Part shown: one piece after another, positions 1 to 7,190 of the stretch
Numbering within the stretch: position 1 is the first letter of the stretch
Layout: each line of letters begins with the position of its first letter
DNA from: Bacteroidales bacterium
GTDB lineage: Bacteria; Bacteroidota; Bacteroidia; Bacteroidales; F082
Length of the DNA stretch: 64,000 nucleotides
Reading direction: 5' to 3'
Assembly (NCBI GenBank): GCA_017460915.1
Contig: JAFUAA010000049.1
Coordinates: 206,547 to 270,546, forward strand
Notes under the pieces: generated by a model
Databases searched by the model: none
What the model was told of the DNA's origin: nothing
What the model saw: only the letters and a program-made list of their open reading frames with translations
Translations under genes and position numbers: made by a program

Positions 1-681
1 AACGCCCCGGAATGGAAAACGGCGGCCACGCCCGTGTTCCAGTTCATCACGGCACAACTGGACATGTGCCAAAGCGCATCGATGAGCGCGATGATGTGCG
101 ACCTGAGCGACATCGGGAAGACCTACACGGTGCAGCACTACGCCAAGACGCACAAGAACGCGGTCTATATCGACTGCTCGCAAGTGAAGAGCAAGTCGAA
201 ACTAATCAGAACGATAGCCAAATCATTCGGGGTGGGCAGCACGGGACGCTTGACCGATGTCTATGAGGATTTGGTGTATTACCTCAAGACGCTGCCCAAC
301 CCTTTAATCATACTGGATGAGGCTGGCGACCTGCATTACGAGGCCTTCCTTGAAATCAAGGCATTGTGGAACGCCACGGACGGCATGTGCGGTTGGTACA
401 TGATGGGAGCCGACGGCCTGAAGGCGAAGGTGCAACGCGCCATCGACAACAAGAAGGTGGGCTATACGGAACTGTTCAGCCGGTTCGGGAAGCGTTACAT
501 GACGGTTATCCCGAATGAGGCCGAGGAACGGGTAAAGATAACGAATGCCACGGCTATGATGATCATCAAAGCCAACTGCAAAGAGGGAACCGACGCAAAC
601 GCGGTACTGCGCCGCACGATGGGCGAGGACAACATGCCAAGCCTACGCCGCATATACAAGGAACTGATGAAAGAGGCATGA
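1..681 (+). CDS. MuB-like phage transposition ATPase (5' partial)
   Basis: The frame is open from base 1, so the start lies outside the window. The visible 226 residues form a small AAA-type ATPase. A degenerate Walker A (DLSDIGKTYT) is followed about 65 residues later by a Walker B strand (PLIILDEAGDL). In Mu-like phages MuB binds target DNA and delivers it to the MuA transposase, and this placement at the start of an early operon that also contains Gam fits that role. A GTG at 34 could be read as a start, but the residues before it continue the same protein. Its stop overlaps the next gene by 4 bases (ATGA), suggesting translational coupling. It could also be a DnaC-like loader; the Gam neighbour favours MuB. 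Confidence 0.75.
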   Translation, partial: NAPEWKTAATPVFQFITAQLDMCQSASMSAMMCDLSDIGKTYTVQHYAKTHKNAVYIDCSQVKSKSKLIRTIAKSFGVGSTGRLTDVYEDLVYYLKTLPNPLIILDEAGDLHYEAFLEIKALWNATDGMCGWYMMGADGLKAKVQRAIDNKKVGYTELFSRFGKRYMTVIPNEAEERVKITNATAMMIIKANCKEGTDANAVLRRTMGEDNMPSLRRIYKELMKEA

Positions 682-1304
682 CCATGAAAAGGGCGTACAG
701 CGTGAGCAACATACTGACGGCGAAGTTCCGCACACTGCCCTTCACGGGGCAGTGGCACGAGGCCGTGGGCGACCCGGAACTGACGGGGACGTGGGTGATC
801 TACGGCCCCCCGAAGCACGGCAAGACCTCGTTTGCGATGATGCTGGCCAAATACCTGACAGGGTTCCGCCGCGTGGCCTACGACAGCGTGGAGGAAGGCA
901 AGAGCCGGACGATACAGCTTGCGCTGGAACGGACGGGAATGATGGACTGCGGAGGGAAGTTCATACTGCTCGACAAGGAGGGCGTGGACGACCTGAAGGA
1001 ACGCCTCGACAGGCACAAGAGCCCCGACGTGGTGGTGATTGACTCGGTGCAGTTCATGGAAATGAAGTTCAGCGAGTACAAGGAACTGAAGGCGCGGTAC
1101 CCGCACAAGCTGTTCGTGTATGTGAGCCACGTGCAGGGCAACCTGCCGGAAGGCCACGTGGCGCGGCGCATCTGGAGGGACGCCAACGTGGCGTGGCGCG
1201 TGGAGGGCTTCAGGGCCTTCCCCGTGAGCCGCTACGGAGGCGGCAAGCATATCGACATCGACACGACAAAAGCAACCGAATATCACGGAATAGGACTTCA
1301 ATAG
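678..1304 (+). CDS. Phage P-loop ATPase (RecA/AAA_24-like)
   Basis: A 208-residue protein with a clear Walker A (GPPKHGKTS, about residue 43) and a Walker B-like strand (DVVVIDSVQF, about residue 115). It is a compact RecA-fold nucleoside triphosphatase of the kind phages use in DNA transactions. The start ATG at 678 overlaps the stop of the MuB-like gene (ATGA); a second ATG at 684 is an alternative. It lies in the early operon and probably acts in transposition or replication together with the preceding ATPase. The exact function cannot be read from the sequence. Confidence 0.7.
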   Translation: MTMKRAYSVSNILTAKFRTLPFTGQWHEAVGDPELTGTWVIYGPPKHGKTSFAMMLAKYLTGFRRVAYDSVEEGKSRTIQLALERTGMMDCGGKFILLDKEGVDDLKERLDRHKSPDVVVIDSVQFMEMKFSEYKELKARYPHKLFVYVSHVQGNLPEGHVARRIWRDANVAWRVEGFRAFPVSRYGGGKHIDIDTTKATEYHGIGLQ

Positions 1305-1327
1305 TTTAGAGTTTAGGGTTTAGAGTT

Positions 1328-1780
1328 ATGAAAACGAAGAAACAACTGATACGCGATTTCCACATCCTTCTGCACCGGCTGGGCATCAGCGACATCGGCA
1401 AGGAGGGCATCCTTGCGGGCTATGGCGTGGATAGCAGCACTGAACTGGACGTGCCGGAGCTGACGGAGATATGTCAGCGGCTGAAGAGGGAGTTGCCCTC
1501 CCCCGACCCCTCCCAGAAGGAGGGGAGCAGCCCGGCGGAGAAGGAGCAGCGGCGTCTGAGGGTGGCTATCGGGAAGCTGCTGGCCGCCCAAGGCAAGATA
1601 AAGGCCGATGGTTGGGGTATCGTGGAATGGAACCTGATAGCGGGCACGGCCTGCCGTGCCGCCAAGGTGAGCCGTATGGCCGACATCCCCGCCAGCAAGT
1701 GCCGTGGGCTGATCTACGAGTTCAACAAGCAGCGGGAAGGGATTGAAAGAGCAAAGGAATATACCATCAATAATCAATAA
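1328..1780 (+). CDS. Early phage protein, possibly GemA/gp16-like
   Basis: This 150-residue protein has no motif I recognise with confidence. Its position after the early ATPases and the C-terminal half, rich in basic and aromatic residues, recall the GemA/gp16 (DUF1018) proteins of Mu-like phages, but that is a guess from context. Residues 57-68 (proline-rich, then a charged turn) are encoded by a C-rich palindromic repeat also found at 2431 and 3098, so part of the reading frame derives from a dispersed repeat. The ATG at 1328 follows an AT-rich leader. Confidence 0.55.
   Translation: MKTKKQLIRDFHILLHRLGISDIGKEGILAGYGVDSSTELDVPELTEICQRLKRELPSPDPSQKEGSSPAEKEQRRLRVAIGKLLAAQGKIKADGWGIVEWNLIAGTACRAAKVSRMADIPASKCRGLIYEFNKQREGIERAKEYTINNQ
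1496..1527. repeat. C-rich palindromic repeat, copy 1 (inside a gene)
   Basis: The left arm CCCTCCCCCGACCCCTCC and right arm GGAGGGG flank a short AGAA loop. It resembles the elements at 2431-2462 and 3098-3129. Here it is translated in frame inside the 150-residue early protein. Confidence 0.6.
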
Positions 1781-1788
1781 TTAACCAA

Positions 1789-1807
1789 CACTTAAACATC
1801 AATTAAA
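1789..1807 (+). promoter_or_regulatory. Repeated AT-rich translation leader
   Basis: CACTTAAACATCAATTAAA lies directly before the ATG at 1808. The same string, with one or two extra A residues, lies directly before the ATG at 2245 (2225-2244), and a shorter variant precedes the tail tube gene at 14372. An unstructured A-rich leader replaces a Shine-Dalgarno site, as is common in Bacteroidetes. Confidence 0.5.
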
Positions 1808-2050
1808 ATGAAAGTACAAATCGAAATCCCAAAGAGGGTAATGAACATCGCCATTGCCCAACTCAGCATGAATGCCAAAGATGAGAACGACTCGAAAATG
1901 ATAGACCAGGCGGTGGAGCGTTGCAACAAAGAAGTCACCAATCTTGACCTTGACGAATTGGACGAAGACTTAACACTTCGCGCCGCCATCGCCTTTGCTG
2001 CCATCGTCCAACAAGGCAATAATATCGAAAACGAATTCAAAGAGCAATGA
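1808..2050 (+). CDS. Hypothetical phage early protein
   Basis: An 80-residue acidic, mostly helical protein without a recognisable domain. It starts right after the repeated A-rich leader, and its stop overlaps the ATG of the next small gene (ATGA at 2047-2050), so the two are probably translated together. The operon position points to an early phage function, but nothing in the sequence says which. Confidence 0.6.
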   Translation: MKVQIEIPKRVMNIAIAQLSMNAKDENDSKMIDQAVERCNKEVTNLDLDELDEDLTLRAAIAFAAIVQQGNNIENEFKEQ

Positions 2051-2220
2051 AAACACCTGGACACAAAATCAAGTGCGTGATTTGCGGCGGCACCTTTGAG
2101 GAATACGGCAACAATGCGAGGCCAGTGGCAAAAGGTGTGTGTTGCGACACTTGCAACGCTACGAAGGTCATTCCAGAAAGGCTGAAAAGGCTGAGGATGG
2201 CATTTCAATCAAACCAATAA
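2047..2220 (+). CDS. Small zinc-ribbon-like phage protein
   Basis: A 57-residue protein whose start overlaps the preceding stop by 4 bases. It has two paired-cysteine motifs, CVICGG near residue 10 and CCDTC near residue 36, spaced as in a treble-clef or zinc-ribbon fold. A basic C-terminal helix (ERLKRLRM) follows. Zinc binding is inferred from the cysteines; the function is unknown. The overlap, the coding-like composition and the conserved motif spacing support it as a real gene despite its size. Confidence 0.6.
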   Translation: MKTPGHKIKCVICGGTFEEYGNNARPVAKGVCCDTCNATKVIPERLKRLRMAFQSNQ

Positions 2221-2224
2221 TAAT

Positions 2225-2244
2225 CACTTAAACATCAATTAAAA
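2225..2244 (+). promoter_or_regulatory. Repeated AT-rich translation leader, second copy
   Basis: Nearly identical to the string at 1789-1807 and placed immediately before the ATG at 2245. It probably serves as the ribosome entry region of the small cysteine-rich gene. Confidence 0.5.
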
Positions 2245-2406
2245 ATGGAAGAAAAATGTAAAAACTGTAATTGTTTTCACCAAGGCATTTCGAGAGAAGG
2301 CGGATATGCGCTTTTTGACCCTTTTGAACCTGGCTACTGCGAACGCCATCGAGTCAAAACGACTCATGAACAAAAATGTGACGATTTCATTCACAAAGTC
2401 ATTTAA
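2245..2406 (+). CDS. Small cysteine-rich phage protein
   Basis: A 53-residue protein with a C-x2-C-x-C cluster at residues 5-10, another cysteine in a GYCERH motif near residue 32 and a last one near residue 44 (KCDDF). The pattern suggests one bound metal ion. It begins immediately after the repeated AT-rich leader. I do not recognise a named family. The gene is followed by a 120-base gap carrying a palindromic repeat. Confidence 0.6.
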   Translation: MEEKCKNCNCFHQGISREGGYALFDPFEPGYCERHRVKTTHEQKCDDFIHKVI

Positions 2407-2408
2407 TC

Positions 2409-2480
2409 ACTGGATTGCTTCGTTCCTCTGAATCCCCCCTTGCCCCCTTTCAAAAGGGGGAGACGCGAAGCGGCGACAAG
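2409..2480. repeat. Composite intergenic palindromic repeat, copy 2
   Basis: Bases 2431-2462 carry a C-rich arm and a G-rich arm (GCCCCCTTTCAAAAGGGGG core). The stretch just before it, GGATTGCTTCGTTCCTC, matches one arm of the chromosomal element at 38416-38492. Two repeat families therefore abut between the small cysteine-rich gene and gam. Confidence 0.6.
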
Positions 2481-2529
2481 ACAAACAACAATTAAACGAT
2501 TAAACAACCAACAATTAAACAACACTAAA

Positions 2530-3048
2530 ATGGCAACAAGACAGAAAAAGACCCTGATTCAGGGCATCACGGCCGAGCAGGCCAACGACGCTTTCGCCAA
2601 CTATGCGAAGGCCGACGCACAAATCAACAAGATCAACGCGGACATCGAGCTGCAATGCGCCAAGATCCGCGAGAAACGCGCCGACGAACTGACGCGCCTC
2701 AGCGACGAGAAGGAGAAGGCCTTCGACACGCTGCAAGCCTACGCGGTGGAGAACCAGGCCGAGCTTTTCACCAAGAAGAAGAGCTTAGACATGACGCACG
2801 GCACCATCGGGTTCCGCACGGGCACTCCGAAGCTGAAGACCCTGAAGGGATTCACCTGGGCATCGGCCTTGAACTTGGTGAAGGAGTTCCTGCCTTCGTT
2901 CGTCCGCACGACGGAGGAAATCGCGAAGGACAAGCTGCTGGCCGACCGCGACGCCGAAGGCATGGGCGAGAAGATGGCGCAATGCGGCATCATGGTGACG
3001 CAGGACGAGACGTTCTTTGTTGAACCCAAGAAGGAAGTGGAGGGATAG
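2530..3048 (+). CDS. gam: Host-nuclease inhibitor Gam
   Basis: This 172-residue protein has about the length of Mu Gam (174) and its layout: a long N-terminal coiled coil (residues 15-75), then a short beta region around GTIGFRTGTPKL, then a C-terminal helix and an acidic tail. Gam proteins bind double-stranded DNA ends and shield them from host exonucleases. The ATG at 2530 follows an A-rich leader (AACACTAAA). An upstream in-frame extension to 2440 exists but would be encoded by the repeat, so I reject it. The gene is a good marker that this is a Mu-like prophage. Confidence 0.85.
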   Translation: MATRQKKTLIQGITAEQANDAFANYAKADAQINKINADIELQCAKIREKRADELTRLSDEKEKAFDTLQAYAVENQAELFTKKKSLDMTHGTIGFRTGTPKLKTLKGFTWASALNLVKEFLPSFVRTTEEIAKDKLLADRDAEGMGEKMAQCGIMVTQDETFFVEPKKEVEG

Positions 3049-3051
3049 GAC

Positions 3052-3270
3052 ATGATGGGACGGATTGGACAAAGAGGACACGGGATGCGGGACGTGGAAT
3101 CCCCCCTGCCCCCCCTCTCAGAGGGGGAGAGGCTGAACCACGAGATCTGGGCAACGTGCCCGGTTTGCGGCTACGAGTACGACCGGCGCGTTTGGGGCGA
3201 CACCTGCCCCGAATGCGCACGGGAAACGATGAGGCGGATAAAGGAAGGGGTAATGCGGGAGGCACAATGA
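3052..3270 (+). CDS. Small zinc-ribbon protein with translated repeat
   Basis: A 72-residue protein whose C-terminal half has two CxxC knuckles (CPVCGY and CPECAR), as in rubredoxin-like zinc ribbons. The N-terminal part, around residues 16-27, is encoded by the third copy of the C-rich palindromic repeat. The start may lie at 3052, 3055 or 3085. The stop overlaps the next ATG (ATGA at 3267-3270). Function unknown. Confidence 0.5.
   Translation: MMGRIGQRGHGMRDVESPLPPLSEGERLNHEIWATCPVCGYEYDRRVWGDTCPECARETMRRIKEGVMREAQ
3098..3129. repeat. C-rich palindromic repeat, copy 3 (inside a gene)
   Basis: AATCCCCCCTGCCC followed by a C-rich arm, TCTCAGA and GGGGGAG, close to the copy at 2431. It is translated in frame within the small zinc-ribbon protein. 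Confidence 0.6.
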
Positions 3271-3749
3271 CAGTTGCAGAGATATACCAGGAAACCTTGG
3301 GGCTTGGGAAACGTGACAAGATTGACCTTGTGAACCGCATCCTTGCGAGCATAAAGGACACGGACAAGCCGACACCCGAACAGGACGACAACGTTCCCGC
3401 GATGCCGGTGTACGAGGGACTGACCGTCTTCGCCGAAATCTACCGGGCAAAGAAGGGCGTGACCTATACCACGGGCAAGTTCTCGGGTGCCGACTATAAG
3501 AACATGAAGGAACTGCTGTGGAAGATAGAGGAGCGCATCGTGGAGGGCGGCACCGTCATCGTGAACGATTCGCTGCGCACCGACAATCTCCGGGGCTTCC
3601 TTGAGGCGGTGTGCACGATGAAGAACCAGTGGTACTTCGAGAAGCGCTTCAACCCCTACGGGCTGAACCACGATTTCAACGACATCTACACTCAACTCGT
3701 AAACAACAGCGACTATGGAAGACGGAAAGCAGCTTTCGACTATCTCTAA
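3267..3749 (+). CDS. Hypothetical phage protein
   Basis: A 160-residue protein starting at an ATG that overlaps the preceding stop by 4 bases. No catalytic motif is visible; it looks like a mixed alpha/beta soluble protein with an acidic linker near residues 30-45. The last 35 bases overlap the start of the next gene in another frame. It belongs to the early/middle operon; the role is unknown. Confidence 0.65.
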   Translation: MTVAEIYQETLGLGKRDKIDLVNRILASIKDTDKPTPEQDDNVPAMPVYEGLTVFAEIYRAKKGVTYTTGKFSGADYKNMKELLWKIEERIVEGGTVIVNDSLRTDNLRGFLEAVCTMKNQWYFEKRFNPYGLNHDFNDIYTQLVNNSDYGRRKAAFDYL

Positions 3750-3996
3750 CCAAGCCGTGGCTGTGCAGACGCGGGAAAGCCTAAAGCACTGCCCCGTTGC
3801 CCTGCGCCTGTACAACCAGACCAGCGACGGCCTTCCGTTGGCCGCTGTAGCTGTTGTGGCCGCTGCCGACCGCTCGATCACCACGGCTGCCGACTCGGTG
3901 CGCAGCGCGGGACAGGTGAGCGTGACGCGCTTCGCCAAGGACTTCGACGAGCGGACGCTGGCAGCCTTGATCCTGACCCACCTGACGCTGGTGTAG
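3715..3996 (+). CDS. Hypothetical phage protein
   Basis: A 93-residue alanine-rich protein whose start (ATG at 3715) lies 35 bases inside the preceding gene. The middle (AAVAVVAAADRS) is hydrophobic but too short and mixed for a clear membrane segment. No known motif. The tight overlap and the next start three bases after its stop support membership of the same operon. Confidence 0.55.
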   Translation: MEDGKQLSTISNQAVAVQTRESLKHCPVALRLYNQTSDGLPLAAVAVVAAADRSITTAADSVRSAGQVSVTRFAKDFDERTLAALILTHLTLV

Positions 3997-3999
3997 GAT

Positions 4000-4392
4000 A
4001 TGCTGAACGTGGCCCGCCCGATGAAGCCAGAAGCGATGGCCATGCTCTCGAAGGAGGTGGCACAGATGCTACTGGCCGATGACATGACCATCAACCTTGC
4101 CGACATCCAGATTGTGGCCGACCGATTGGCCAACGGCGACGCAGGGCCGGTGTACGGCGGGCTGAACACACCGATGGTGATGAAGGCCTTCGCTGACTAC
4201 ATTGGCGAGAAAGGGAACGCCTTCGCCGACTGGCGCGAGCAGCAGGCCAAGGAGAGATACGGCAGCGGCCTTGGGCGGGAACGCACCAGAGCCGACTATG
4301 AGGATGCTGTGAAGGCCGGTGAACGGGTGAAACACCTGGCGGCGAGGGAGGCATACCAAAACGGAACACTAAAAAAGGACATCAAAAAATAA
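4000..4392 (+). CDS. Hypothetical phage protein
   Basis: A 130-residue, largely helical protein with a strongly charged C-terminal half rich in Arg, Lys and Glu. It begins three bases after the preceding stop. No domain recognised. Middle-region genes of Mu-like phages in this phylum are mostly uncharacterised. Confidence 0.6.
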   Translation: MLNVARPMKPEAMAMLSKEVAQMLLADDMTINLADIQIVADRLANGDAGPVYGGLNTPMVMKAFADYIGEKGNAFADWREQQAKERYGSGLGRERTRADYEDAVKAGERVKHLAAREAYQNGTLKKDIKK

Positions 4393-4397
4393 CTACA

Positions 4398-4607
4398 ATG
4401 GAAAAAGTAAGACAATACGAATCGAAGAGAATTGAAATCTGCCGCAACTGCGGCGGCACGGGACATGTGACCCCAAAGGTGGAAGGGAACTTCCTTTTGC
4501 GGCGGCTGCAATGCCCCGAAAGGCTGGTGCCTTGCGACGTGTGCGACGGCAGCGGGCGCGTGGAGAAGACCATCAACATCGCCATCACGGTGAAATCGTT
4601 TCAATAA
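4398..4607 (+). CDS. DnaJ-type zinc-finger small protein
   Basis: A 69-residue protein with two CxxCxGxG units, CRNCGGTG near residue 15 and CDVCDGSG near residue 47, the signature of the DnaJ central zinc finger. No J domain is present, so it is probably a small metal-binding adaptor and not a co-chaperone. It starts five bases after the previous stop and is followed closely by the last gene of the rightward early block. Confidence 0.65.
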   Translation: MEKVRQYESKRIEICRNCGGTGHVTPKVEGNFLLRRLQCPERLVPCDVCDGSGRVEKTINIAITVKSFQ

Positions 4608-4618
4608 AAAGGACGACC

Positions 4619-4894
4619 ATGCGTGGGGACAACTACAGAAAAATGGTGCGGCTGGTGAAAGCTATAGTTGACGAGCATTACGAGCCGCACTCGCACCGAG
4701 GCTCGCAGATCGACATCTTCCGCCGCTACGTGGTGAAGGTGTACCCGATGAGCGCGGCCACCTTCCGCCGGATGATGAGCGAGGCCATCGCCGAGGACGG
4801 CTACATCGGCATGGGTGGCAATAGAACAATAAAAAAGACGCATCAGAGACGGCACATGGACGAGCTGCGGAACCAATTAAGCTTATTCGATTGA
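4619..4894 (+). CDS. Hypothetical phage protein, end of early block
   Basis: A 91-residue basic protein with no recognised domain. The ATG at 4619 is chosen because the upstream in-frame extension would overlap the zinc-finger gene by more than 100 bases. It is the last gene before the terminator at 4922, and in Mu that position is taken by regulators of late transcription. The basic character would allow DNA binding, but no helix-turn-helix stands out, so this is only a suggestion. Confidence 0.55.
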   Translation: MRGDNYRKMVRLVKAIVDEHYEPHSHRGSQIDIFRRYVVKVYPMSAATFRRMMSEAIAEDGYIGMGGNRTIKKTHQRRHMDELRNQLSLFD

Positions 4895-4921
4895 AACTCA
4901 CCAAATTGTTATGAAAGAAAA

Positions 4922-4954
4922 GAAACCCCGTAGGAACAAATCTTACGGGGTTTC
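4922..4954. terminator. Bidirectional terminator between converging phage operons
   Basis: A perfect 11-bp inverted repeat (GAAACCCCGTA and TACGGGGTTTC) with an 11-base loop. It lies between the end of the rightward early block and the end of the leftward structural block and can serve both directions. Confidence 0.8.
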
Positions 4955-4976
4955 TGGTTTATTGAACTAATGAGAA

Positions 4977-5399
4977 TCACTCGTCAACAAAGACGGTGCG
5001 GTAAGTGATGGCGTAAATTTCCGCCTGATTGTTGCCGAACAACTTGTGAACAGCAGTACGCATAAGTGGGCGAAAAGCACCATTGCCATCAAAACCGTTG
5101 AGGGATCGGTGGATGGTCCCGATAAGCCGGATGGTGTCGTAAGATTGGAACCTGTTGGGAACTTTGGAGGAAGACGGCACGAGGCGCAGGTTGGCCACGG
5201 TGACGGCGATGTCAGCCTCGGCACGTTGCGGGCCTGCCTTGACGGTGATGAAGTCCACCCGATCAATATCAATGAGGACGCAAGGCCACTTGACCGGCGG
5301 CTGTTCCATCTTGAGCTGATTCCAATCCTTGTCGATGTACTTCAACTCCGTGATGTTGTCAGCAAGTTGCTGCTGAATGGCGATGAGGATTTGTTCCAT
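4977..5399 (-). CDS. Probable phage tail terminator / minor tail protein
   Basis: A 140-residue protein encoded last in the leftward structural operon, directly after the virion morphogenesis gene. The pattern of a long N-terminal helix, a hydrophobic strand (WPCVLIDIDRVDF) and regular beta strands resembles tail-completion or tail-terminator proteins, which cap the tail tube at the neck. The assignment rests on length, fold pattern and gene order, not on a signature motif. Confidence 0.5.
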   Translation of the reverse strand: MEQILIAIQQQLADNITELKYIDKDWNQLKMEQPPVKWPCVLIDIDRVDFITVKAGPQRAEADIAVTVANLRLVPSSSKVPNRFQSYDTIRLIGTIHRSLNGFDGNGAFRPLMRTAVHKLFGNNQAEIYAITYRTVFVDE

Positions 5400-5407
5400 A
5401 GTAATGC

Positions 5408-5863
5408 TTATTTAAGTTTTTTAGTGATTTCGTCTTGAACGGCTTTGGTGAGTGCCTCGGCGAGCTTGGGATGGTCGCCGATGAACTGGCGGCGGGGCAT
5501 CTGGAAGCCCTTGCCTCGCCCGGCACGAAGTCCTTCGTTGTGGACGGCAGAATAGGGCAAGTCGCTGAAAACGGTGACCTCAGCGTTGCCGACCTCGAAC
5601 TGGATGCTACGGCGTAGGTTGCCTGTGTCGCCGGTGAGGATGCGGTGGTTGGCGGCGGCTTTCTTGCCTTTGCCCTTGGGCGGATTGGTGCGTCGTTTTA
5701 CATTTGGCCATTGTTGGCCGAAGAAGCCCTCTTTATCGAAGTTCTCCTTAATGAAACGGACGGCGACCTGCCCAGCACGGCGCGGGGCATCGCGGTTGAC
5801 GGCCTTAATGTAGCGTTTCACCAGTTTGGCCATGAAGGGCGTGAATTCGTTTTCTGTAGCCAT
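5408..5863 (-). CDS. Phage virion morphogenesis protein (Mu gpG-like)
   Basis: A 151-residue protein of the family that includes Mu gpG and P2 gpS. The typical features are visible: a basic N-terminal helix, the segment GFFGQQWPNVKRR, the ILTGDTGNLRRSI region and the conserved SDLPYSAVHNEG motif near residue 100 followed by a MPRRQFIG motif. These proteins join head and tail. It lies downstream of the MuF-type gene, as in Mu. Confidence 0.85.
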   Translation of the reverse strand: MATENEFTPFMAKLVKRYIKAVNRDAPRRAGQVAVRFIKENFDKEGFFGQQWPNVKRRTNPPKGKGKKAAANHRILTGDTGNLRRSIQFEVGNAEVTVFSDLPYSAVHNEGLRAGRGKGFQMPRRQFIGDHPKLAEALTKAVQDEITKKLK

Positions 5864-5875
5864 TTTTTCTCCTTT

Positions 5876-5908
5876 TTTGTTGCGTTATCCAAAAGTTTTG
5901 TATTTTTG
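5876..5908 (+). promoter_or_regulatory. Bacteroidetes-type promoter match, antisense to the structural operon
   Basis: TTTG (5876-5879), a 21-base gap and TATTTTTG (5901-5908) match the Bacteroidetes consensus exactly. It points rightward, against the surrounding genes, into the AT-rich end of the MuF-like gene. No convincing gene follows it on this strand. Confidence 0.4.
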
Positions 5909-5967
5909 CGAGCGAAATGCCTTTGGAACTGATGGGTGTGTTGCCCTGTTCTGAGGGTGTTTTCATT

Positions 5968-7152
5968 TTATAAAGGACTCATTATATACAAAAGCAACTC
6001 TCCTGTCTCTCTATATTCAAAGATAGTAATCAGGAACGATTTGTTTCCTATATCAAGCCTTGATTTATGCGCACAACGCATTTTCTCTTTTAGTTTAAGT
6101 GCCTTTCCTGTATTATGCGAAAGGTCTATTGTTTCCGTTCCCAAGTAGTGGGCTTTAGGAAGATAATCTCCAATTCTCTCCAGTAACTCATTCCTCAGCC
6201 AATAGTCAGGACTTCCAAAATCATGTCTTGAACTTTCCCTTATTCCTATTTTATTCACTGTTACATCTCTTTGCTGCCCATTGATGGAGGCACTAACTCT
6301 TTTGTCGGTTGTCTTGGCGACTTCCATCATTATGTCACGATAAAACGAATGAACATCTGAATGGTCGTTTGCCTTCTTGACATACGAGCAGTTGTCGGTG
6401 AATATTTCGCCGGTCTTGGCGGGATTGCCTTCCAGCCCGTCGTGCTTGATGGTGGCCTCGGGATTGCCTTTTGTGACGGGTTCGTCGGTCTGTTCCCAAT
6501 CGCACTTGCAATTCCAAAGGTTGCCTGGCTGGTTGGTGTTCCAGAACGGGTCGCCCTTCGCCCACACGCAGTTCCAGAACCGCATGTGCAACTCACGCGG
6601 TGTGGCACTCATCGATGGCAGCCAGATGATGTTGGGGAAGAGGCGTCGGTCGTCGTCGTTGTCCCAGCGGGCCCATTGCTTCGCTGTGCGGCTGCGGCTG
6701 ACGGCGGTGTTGTATTCGGCGGCCTGCCAGCGGTTGAACCTATGGAGAACGCGGCGAGCGGAGTCGGCGTCGCCCCCGTTTTCGGCCAAGGCATCGCGCA
6801 CCTGCGCCGTGGCGTGCCATGACTTGTAGGCCGCGAAACGGCTCACATTGGCCTGAAAGAGGTCGGCAAGGTCGGCGTTGCGCCCGTCGGCAAAGACGGC
6901 ATCGATGGCCATACGGAGGTTGGAGGAATAGGCTTGGTAAAGGTCGGTTGAAACAGGGGCATCACTTGCAGCTATGGCCGCTATGACGGCATCTTCCTTG
7001 TCTTGGGCGGCAAGGGTGAACTTGCAAGCCTTTTGAAACTCGTTTAAGCACTGTTTAACCAACGTTACATCGGCGTTGAAATAAAGGCGGTCGAGAGGGT
7101 GGCACGGTTGGGGAGATTGTGGGCTCTTCGATGCCTCGGCTGCGTTCAGCAA
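5968..7152 (-). CDS. MuF-like minor head protein with C-terminal extra domain
   Basis: A 394-residue protein. Residues 1-270 are an SPP1-gp7/MuF-type head morphogenesis domain with the conserved WNTNQPGNLWNCKCDW region near residue 220; such proteins sit at the portal and enter the cell with DNA. The last 115 residues or so are encoded by sequence visibly poorer in GC than everything around it. MuF proteins are known to carry BECR-fold nuclease or other toxin domains at this position, so this is probably a toxin-like effector module, but I cannot identify the fold. A 104-base gap separates it from the next gene. Confidence 0.75.
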   Translation of the reverse strand: MLNAAEASKSPQSPQPCHPLDRLYFNADVTLVKQCLNEFQKACKFTLAAQDKEDAVIAAIAASDAPVSTDLYQAYSSNLRMAIDAVFADGRNADLADLFQANVSRFAAYKSWHATAQVRDALAENGGDADSARRVLHRFNRWQAAEYNTAVSRSRTAKQWARWDNDDDRRLFPNIIWLPSMSATPRELHMRFWNCVWAKGDPFWNTNQPGNLWNCKCDWEQTDEPVTKGNPEATIKHDGLEGNPAKTGEIFTDNCSYVKKANDHSDVHSFYRDIMMEVAKTTDKRVSASINGQQRDVTVNKIGIRESSRHDFGSPDYWLRNELLERIGDYLPKAHYLGTETIDLSHNTGKALKLKEKMRCAHKSRLDIGNKSFLITIFEYRETGELLLYIMSPL

Positions 7153-7190
7153 CCGAAGGCTCAGACACCCGCCTCCTACGGTGCCACCCG

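Noticed and set aside
495..1301. 268-codon minus-strand frame
   Set aside because: Lies opposite the two ATPase genes with clear Walker motifs; His- and Val-rich composition is typical of an antisense shadow in GC-rich DNA.
3171..4169. 332-codon minus-strand frame
   Set aside because: Covers parts of four plus-strand early genes, has no motif, and would cross operon overlaps.
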